A program made the translations under genes and the position numbers. From an uncultured Campylobacter sp. (lineage in GTDB: Bacteria > Campylobacterota > Campylobacteria > Campylobacterales > Campylobacteraceae), in contig CALKQT010000074.1 of the NCBI GenBank assembly GCA_937990735.1, positions 1 to 27,615 on the forward strand: a stretch of DNA of 27,615 nt. The letters are read 5' to 3'. The notes under the pieces were generated by a model. That model was not told the origin of the DNA. It saw nothing but the letters and a program-made list of their open reading frames with translations, and made no database searches. Positions 23,120 to 27,615 of this stretch are shown piece by piece; position 1 is the stretch's first letter; each line of letters starts with the position of its first letter.

Positions 23120-23476
23120 ATGGTTAGAAAATTTTTACTTAGTATGGCTTTGTGCGCGGCTGCATTCGCCGCGGGCGGGTTCGTCCCAAGCGGCTCTGCG
23201 GCGCAAACTCAGCCGTTAAGCGTCAAAGAAGCGCTTAAGTTAAGAGATGATTCTTTTGTCGTAATCGACGGCAAGATAAAATCTCAACTCAGACGCGAGC
23301 ATTATAGATTTGTGGATCAAAACGGCGATAGCATCGAGGTTGAGATCGATGATGACGTTTGGCGCGGCGTGAGCGTAGATGAAAATACGCTCGTGCGAAT
23401 TAGCGGCGAGATCGATAAAGATTTTACTAAAACGACGATAGACGTGAAAAATATCAAAATTTTCAATTCTAAATAA
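23120..23476 (+). CDS. YgiW/YdeI-family periplasmic OB-fold protein
   Basis: A 118-aa secreted protein of the bacterial OB-fold (BOF) family, whose members in enterobacteria help in stress tolerance (for example to peroxide or cationic peptides) by unclear means. It has a signal peptide (about 1-27, ending SGSAA) and then the typical core: LSVKEALKLRDDSFVVIDGKI, RREHYRFVDQNGDSIEVEID, VWRGVSVDENTLVRISGEID and a last strand TTIDVKNIKIF. I choose the ATG at 23120, with AGGA five bases before it. A frame extends to 23033, but that would precede the signal peptide with unrelated residues. ppa follows nine bases later. Confidence 0.88.
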   Translation: MVRKFLLSMALCAAAFAAGGFVPSGSAAQTQPLSVKEALKLRDDSFVVIDGKIKSQLRREHYRFVDQNGDSIEVEIDDDVWRGVSVDENTLVRISGEIDKDFTKTTIDVKNIKIFNSK

Positions 23477-23485
23477 AGGAAAACT

Positions 23486-24004
23486 ATGGATCTTTCAAAG
23501 ATAAAAGTGGGCTCAAACCCCGATAAAATCAACGCAGTGATCGAGATCCCTTACGGCTCGAACATCAAATACGAGATCGACAAAGCAAGCGGCGCGCTCT
23601 GCGTAGATCGCGTGCTATACGGCGCGATGTTTTATCCCGCAAATTACGGCTTCGTGCCCAATACCTTGGCTGACGACGGCGATCCTGCGGATGTTTTGGT
23701 ACTAAACGAATACCCGCTTGTCGCCGGCAGCGTGATCCCGTGCCGCCTAATCGGCGTTTTGATGATGGAGGACGAAAGCGGCATGGACGAGAAGCTGCTT
23801 GCCGTACCGGTTAGCAAGATCGATCCGCGATATGACGGCATCAAAGGGGTCGCCGATCTGCCTAAAGCGACGTTGGATAAGATCAAAAATTTCTTCGAAA
23901 CCTACAAGCTTTTAGAGCCGAATAAATGGGTCAAAGTGAAGGATTTCGCAAGCGCCGCCGAGGCCGAGAAAATCCTAGACAAAGCGATTAAGGCTTATAA
24001 ATAA
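23486..24004 (+). CDS. ppa: Inorganic pyrophosphatase (family I)
   Basis: Hydrolyses pyrophosphate to phosphate and so drives biosynthetic reactions forward. The 172-aa protein has the family I core: VIEIPYGSNIKYEIDKASG, RVLYGAMFYPANYGFVPNT, the metal-binding signature DDGDPADVLVL (Asp 64, 66, 69), GVLMMEDESGMDEKLLAVP and the C-terminal KWVKVKDF. AAAGGA lies before the ATG. It ends the aspS-adk-OB-fold-ppa series and is followed by a clear hairpin. Confidence 0.97.
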   Translation: MDLSKIKVGSNPDKINAVIEIPYGSNIKYEIDKASGALCVDRVLYGAMFYPANYGFVPNTLADDGDPADVLVLNEYPLVAGSVIPCRLIGVLMMEDESGMDEKLLAVPVSKIDPRYDGIKGVADLPKATLDKIKNFFETYKLLEPNKWVKVKDFASAAEAEKILDKAIKAYK

Positions 24005-24038
24005 TCCCTTTTTGCGCACTCGGCGCTAAAATTTAATC

Positions 24039-24067
24039 AAATTTGACCGATCCGCTCGGTCAAATTT
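24039..24067 (+). terminator. Stem-loop terminator after ppa
   Basis: A perfect 12-bp stem (AAATTTGACCGA pairing with TCGGTCAAATTT) surrounds the five-base loop TCCGC, 34 bases after the ppa stop. T-rich sequence (ATCTTTAAATTTT) follows, and the A/T base of the stem lets it work in both directions. Confidence 0.75.
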
Positions 24068-24575
24068 ATCTTTAAATTTTAATTCTATAAATTTTCAAAA
24101 TCTTATAATATTTTAAATTCCACTAAAATTTTACCTAAAGCCTACGCTTGGTCTTTTATCGCTTATTTTTTGGCGGTTAAGCCAAGCGGCTTTGGATTTA
24201 TTTAAATAAAGATTTTTAAAACTACATTGCGTGAAATGGTGCGACGAAGATCGGAGCTCTACAAGCTAACGGTAGAGAAATTCCGCGAGCCAAAAGGCTT
24301 TGCATGGTGCAGTTAAAATTTCAAAATTCGCTATCTTGATTTTGAAATAGACCGTGAGCGTCATTGCAAAATTACAAAGCTGACATCATCACGGACAGGA
24401 GTCTTTGGGTTGCCGCGTTACGTAAAATTTGAAATTTACACGCTACATAAAATTCGGAAATCTAAATGATACCAAATGATTTACTATCGCCATCCTTTTT
24501 AAATTTAGTAATAAATCTATAAATTTTGATTCCAAAGGCTTTCGTTTTATAAGACATCAAACACTTGATTAAATT
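24068..24575. other. 508-bp intergenic region between ppa and the TonB receptor
   Basis: No gene is supported. The region holds a long stem-loop at 24137-24193 (AAAGCC and GCTTGG pairing with CCAAGC and GGCTTT around a 30-base loop, with three unpaired bases in one arm). A 26-codon frame from 24236 lacks a ribosome site. The rest is AT-rich with no recognisable coding or tRNA. Both flanking genes converge on it, so it mainly holds 3' ends. Confidence 0.5.
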
Positions 24576-27545
24576 TCAAAACTGAAACTCCCATGTGAGT
24601 TTATAGTTCCTACCTGGCGAGTAAAAGCGGTTGATGCCAAGTCCTGTTTCTTGATCTATCAAATTGCTAGTTCCAAAAGGCCTTATTGATCTAGCGCTTT
24701 CCCAAGTGATATATTTGCGATCGGTTATATTATAAACGCCCGCTCGAAGCGTCAGATATTTGATCGGCTTGGCGTAGGTTACGAAATCGATCGTCGTATA
24801 TCCGCCGCTCCTCCATTCCACCTCGCTATTTCTTACGGGTTTGCCGTTTACGATCTTTCCGCCTAGATACTGCTCGTACCAATACATATTGTAGGTATCT
24901 CTCGCCTTTTTCGCGGCTACCGCGGTTACGAACAGATCCGCGCCGTATTTATCGCCCGGGCTTTGATAGCCTACGCTATAAACCGCCGTTCGCGGCTGGA
25001 TCGCATTCATCGGCGTATCGGTTTTGCCGTGACCTATATCCATTCTGCCTTTTTGAATACTTAGCTTATATCCTATATGAAAGCCCTGTAGAGGCTGCCA
25101 AATTTGATCCAAAAATATCTTCGATTCGATCTCTATTCCTCTAACCCTCGCTTTCGGACGATTTACGTTTTGATACACAGAGGTAGGCATTGTACTTCCA
25201 CCGTTCCCATAAGGAAGCTGGAATTCCCCCTTATATTGTAAATCTATAAAATTCCTATAATCCGTCTGGAATAAATTTAAAGTGACGAAGCTAGGCGAAT
25301 TATGAAGAGTAAATGCTATCTCTTTGGTTTTTGCGGTCTCTTTTTTCAAATCCAAATTCGGATATATCGAAAAATCGCGGTGCTGAAACGTGAAGTAAAT
25401 TTCATCCGAGGTAGGAGCTCTAAATCCGTTTGCATATTTAAGCTGAAGCCTGAAAAAATCAAGCGGATCGATGCTTGTAGATAAAGAATATGAATTTGCC
25501 GAATATTTTCTCTTCTGAGAAGCTAAATATACGGCGTTGGCTTCTGCATTTGCATCTTTGTGAGCTTTTATCTCTTTTTGAGATGGAGTGCCGGGAAGCG
25601 GCGTATAAGGAACAAACATTCCGATAAATAGATCAGTTGGAATTTTTGGCGTAACGCCCGGGATATATGATGGATTGTGTTTAACCTTATCATACCTATA
25701 ATTAAGATCAAAGGCTAAAACATCGTTTATACGAAAGTCATCTCCCACATAAAGTGCTCCGGTTTTGGTCTCAACCGGAATAAGGAAGCTAAAAGGATCA
25801 TCTTCGTGACCGCAAAGCGATACGTAGTCGTTTCCATTGTATAATTTACACTTATCGGCATACCAAGTGCCTAGTATAGGAAAAGACGGATTGGTATTTG
25901 ATATGCCGAAAAAGGTATTCGCCCACCATTGTTTATTAATGGGACCGTATCCTTGTCTATTTACCATTCGCTTATCGCTTTTGCTATAAAGACCCCCGTA
26001 GCTTAGGGTATGCTCGGTGCTTTTTATATTAAAATCCTTGGTAAGATCTAGATTGAATTGCTTCGTATCGGTGATTAGATCCCTATCTTTCCAGTTATTA
26101 TCCACAAATCCGTGTTGAGTAGGCAGCAAAAGGTAATCGCCGTTGCTGTCTTTCGGGTTTATTACCGCATAATTTCCTTTGCCGTTAGGCGTAGGCGTAG
26201 GGGTAAGATCGTAGTGTTGATAACTCCATGTATTCATATCGAATAGATCGATACCTTTGGAGCAGTCGTAGTTATCGCAATTGACTAAAACATCCGAGAC
26301 ACTGCCTCTCATAGTGTTTTCTTGCCCGTCGTAAATATCGGTATCCAGCTCCTCTCCGCGGCTATCCGTTACTATCGGCATAAAGCCCCATTTTAGCCCT
26401 TGCTTCAGCTCGCCTCCGTATTTATCCACTAACTTTCCATTTTCTAAATGAAGCCCCGCGGGATTTGAAATCCCCGCGCAATTATCACCCTCGCAATACT
26501 CATCCGTTCTCGCTTTTAACTTAATGTGTTGCTTGTTATAGCTAAATTTTAAGCTATCCCATAAAGGCGTTTCATCAAAATTTTCATAAGAAAATGAGTA
26601 GTTTTTTCTTTCGCTTCTATCGTTGGTATGTCGTATGTCATTAGTTAGAGCACCCCAAGGAGTTTGCGTATTATAAAGAGCAAATTGATTCGACCAATCT
26701 ATTCCCTCTGATTTTATATTGGATTTATCGTATCCTAGGCTAAATCTATCGGTATCGGTAGGCTGAAAGCCAAATTTTATCAATGTGCTTTTTTTGTAAA
26801 TTCTATAAGGATCAGGCTTTTCTCTAACTTTTCTTATAACAGTAGGATCATATTTTTTATATCCCCAGTTTTTTAGTTCATGTCCTTCTCTATCGGTGTG
26901 AATAGCCAAGAGATCAAACCATTTAAACCGAACTGCAGCTGCGTGGCTTTGCCAGTTTTGTCTATCCGCACTTTGATACCCGCGCTTAAATCCGTAATAC
27001 CAATCCTTCTCCGTTAGATAATCTCTCGCATCCTTTGTCTCAAACGCTACTGAGCCACCTAGCGCGCCCGAGCCTCTTTTTACCGAATCTGCACCTTTAG
27101 TGATATCTACCTGTCTTACGTTTTCAACCTCAACGCCGTTTCTAGTGTTATTAAAGTTTCCATATCCTTCAAATAGATCTTTAAAACCTTGCGAGCTTAA
27201 CGTTTCTGCTTGGCGAAGTCCATCTATGCTTATATCTACGCGGTTTTCATCTCCTCCGCGGATCGAGTAGCCACTAGCACCGAATCTTCCACTTTCGACA
27301 ACTGAAACGCCGGTTTCGTGACGAACCATATCTCTACTATCGCTAACTTGCTCTTTAGCGAGTTGCTTGGCGCCCTTTTTCGTTTCGCCGACTTTTTTGG
27401 TAAGCGGGTCGCTTTCTACGTTTCCCGTAACATTGATCTGCCCTAAATTTTGGGAGCCGCCTTCGCTATCATCCTGTGCAGCTAAAGTGGCCGCGCACAA
27501 ACAAAGCGCTCCCGCCGCTGCAATGGAAAACCTAAATAAGCTCAT
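24576..27545 (-). CDS. TonB-dependent receptor of the TbpA/LbpA (transferrin/lactoferrin/hemoglobin) family
   Basis: A 989-aa outer-membrane receptor for iron capture. It has a signal peptide (1-23), then a candidate TonB box (GQINVTGN, 35-42) and a plug domain. KEQVSDSRDMVRHETGVSVV (64-83), SGYSIRGGDENRVDISIDGL (91-110) and VDITKGADSVKRGSGALGGS (146-165) match the pattern of TbpA/LbpA and related hemoglobin/transferrin receptors. A long beta-barrel follows, with large loops holding Cys pairs (EYCEGDNC, NCDNYDC, KCKLYNGNDYVSLC), and it ends in a terminal Phe (YKLTWEFQF). Campylobacter has such a receptor (CtuA) for host iron proteins; the actual ligand here is unknown. AAAGGATC precedes the ATG. 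No ABC or exbB/exbD/tonB gene is in the window. Confidence 0.9.
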   Translation of the reverse strand: MSLFRFSIAAAGALCLCAATLAAQDDSEGGSQNLGQINVTGNVESDPLTKKVGETKKGAKQLAKEQVSDSRDMVRHETGVSVVESGRFGASGYSIRGGDENRVDISIDGLRQAETLSSQGFKDLFEGYGNFNNTRNGVEVENVRQVDITKGADSVKRGSGALGGSVAFETKDARDYLTEKDWYYGFKRGYQSADRQNWQSHAAAVRFKWFDLLAIHTDREGHELKNWGYKKYDPTVIRKVREKPDPYRIYKKSTLIKFGFQPTDTDRFSLGYDKSNIKSEGIDWSNQFALYNTQTPWGALTNDIRHTNDRSERKNYSFSYENFDETPLWDSLKFSYNKQHIKLKARTDEYCEGDNCAGISNPAGLHLENGKLVDKYGGELKQGLKWGFMPIVTDSRGEELDTDIYDGQENTMRGSVSDVLVNCDNYDCSKGIDLFDMNTWSYQHYDLTPTPTPNGKGNYAVINPKDSNGDYLLLPTQHGFVDNNWKDRDLITDTKQFNLDLTKDFNIKSTEHTLSYGGLYSKSDKRMVNRQGYGPINKQWWANTFFGISNTNPSFPILGTWYADKCKLYNGNDYVSLCGHEDDPFSFLIPVETKTGALYVGDDFRINDVLAFDLNYRYDKVKHNPSYIPGVTPKIPTDLFIGMFVPYTPLPGTPSQKEIKAHKDANAEANAVYLASQKRKYSANSYSLSTSIDPLDFFRLQLKYANGFRAPTSDEIYFTFQHRDFSIYPNLDLKKETAKTKEIAFTLHNSPSFVTLNLFQTDYRNFIDLQYKGEFQLPYGNGGSTMPTSVYQNVNRPKARVRGIEIESKIFLDQIWQPLQGFHIGYKLSIQKGRMDIGHGKTDTPMNAIQPRTAVYSVGYQSPGDKYGADLFVTAVAAKKARDTYNMYWYEQYLGGKIVNGKPVRNSEVEWRSGGYTTIDFVTYAKPIKYLTLRAGVYNITDRKYITWESARSIRPFGTSNLIDQETGLGINRFYSPGRNYKLTWEFQF

Positions 27546-27558
27546 TTTGATCCTTTTA

Positions 27559-27573
27559 TAATACTATTTCTCA
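27559..27573 (-). promoter_or_regulatory. Candidate Fur box over the receptor promoter
   Basis: TGAGAAATAGTATTA on the minus strand matches 11 of the 14 defined bases of the Fur core TGATAATnATTATCA. It lies 13 bases before the ATG and overlaps a TATTAT -10 element. Iron repression would suit the gene. Match by eye only. Confidence 0.4.
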
Positions 27574-27615
27574 TAGGCGTTATTAAAAAGAACAGTATAT
27601 TAGTGAAAAATTCTT

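Noticed and set aside
24236..24316. 26-codon frame with a plausible-looking peptide in the ppa-receptor gap
   Set aside because: No ribosome site, no continuation on either side and no recognised family.

Overview
The window is a bacterial chromosome segment from Epsilonproteobacteria, almost certainly a Campylobacter of the higher-GC, oral/anaerobic type (C. gracilis, showae, rectus or curvus are candidates). The reasons are the pervasive AAATTTTAAA-type sequence between GC-richer codons, AAGGA ribosome sites, TTG and GTG starts, and two gene clusters (kdsC-lptC-lptA-engB-GNAT-membrane protein-mrdA and ppa/adk/aspS with nadK-recN-tatD-mltD-rlpA) that I recall as a C. jejuni neighbourhood (Cj0638-Cj0652). 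The species call is an inference.

Layout. 1-2805: two CRISPR arrays with the same 30-bp repeat (crRNA sense ending ATTGAAAC, a class 1 type I/III style handle). They point at each other: array 1 runs rightward and enters the window truncated, array 2 runs leftward. Both decay at their facing trailer ends. Between them lie a small HTH regulator and a coupled 44-aa reading frame on the minus strand. No cas gene is in the window. 2805-6416: ppk2 (minus), then divergent dsbD and hisB (plus). 6417-8200: a small membrane-protein module ending in a membrane-anchored PstS-like protein without its ABC transporter. 8287-13963: a tight envelope operon (kdsC, lptC, lptA, engB, a 39-aa linker frame, a GNAT acetyltransferase, an integral membrane protein, mrdA). 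Here engB and the GNAT gene carry about 100-residue low-complexity inserts. 13964-15348: a hairpin- and repeat-rich junction with two orphan genes, one resembling the Fic antitoxin VbhA. 15349-20428 (minus): nadK, recN, tatD, mltD, rlpA. 20512-24004 (plus): aspS, adk, a periplasmic OB-fold protein, ppa. 24576-27545 (minus): a large TbpA/LbpA-type TonB-dependent receptor with a candidate Fur box.

How it fits together. Much of the window serves the cell envelope: Kdo synthesis (KdsC), LPS transport (LptC, LptA), septal and elongation peptidoglycan work (PBP2, RlpA, MltD) and periplasmic thiol reduction (DsbD). Housekeeping functions are NAD kinase, AspRS, adenylate kinase, pyrophosphatase, polyphosphate kinase 2, HisB, RecN, TatD and EngB. 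The accessory parts are the CRISPR arrays, the PstS-like module, the orphan genes at 14325-15116 and the iron receptor. The most unusual points are the tail-to-tail decaying CRISPR arrays, the low-complexity inserts in and between adjacent housekeeping genes, a 39-codon frame joined by ATGA overlaps at both ends, and the orphan VbhA-like antitoxin at an apparent inversion junction.
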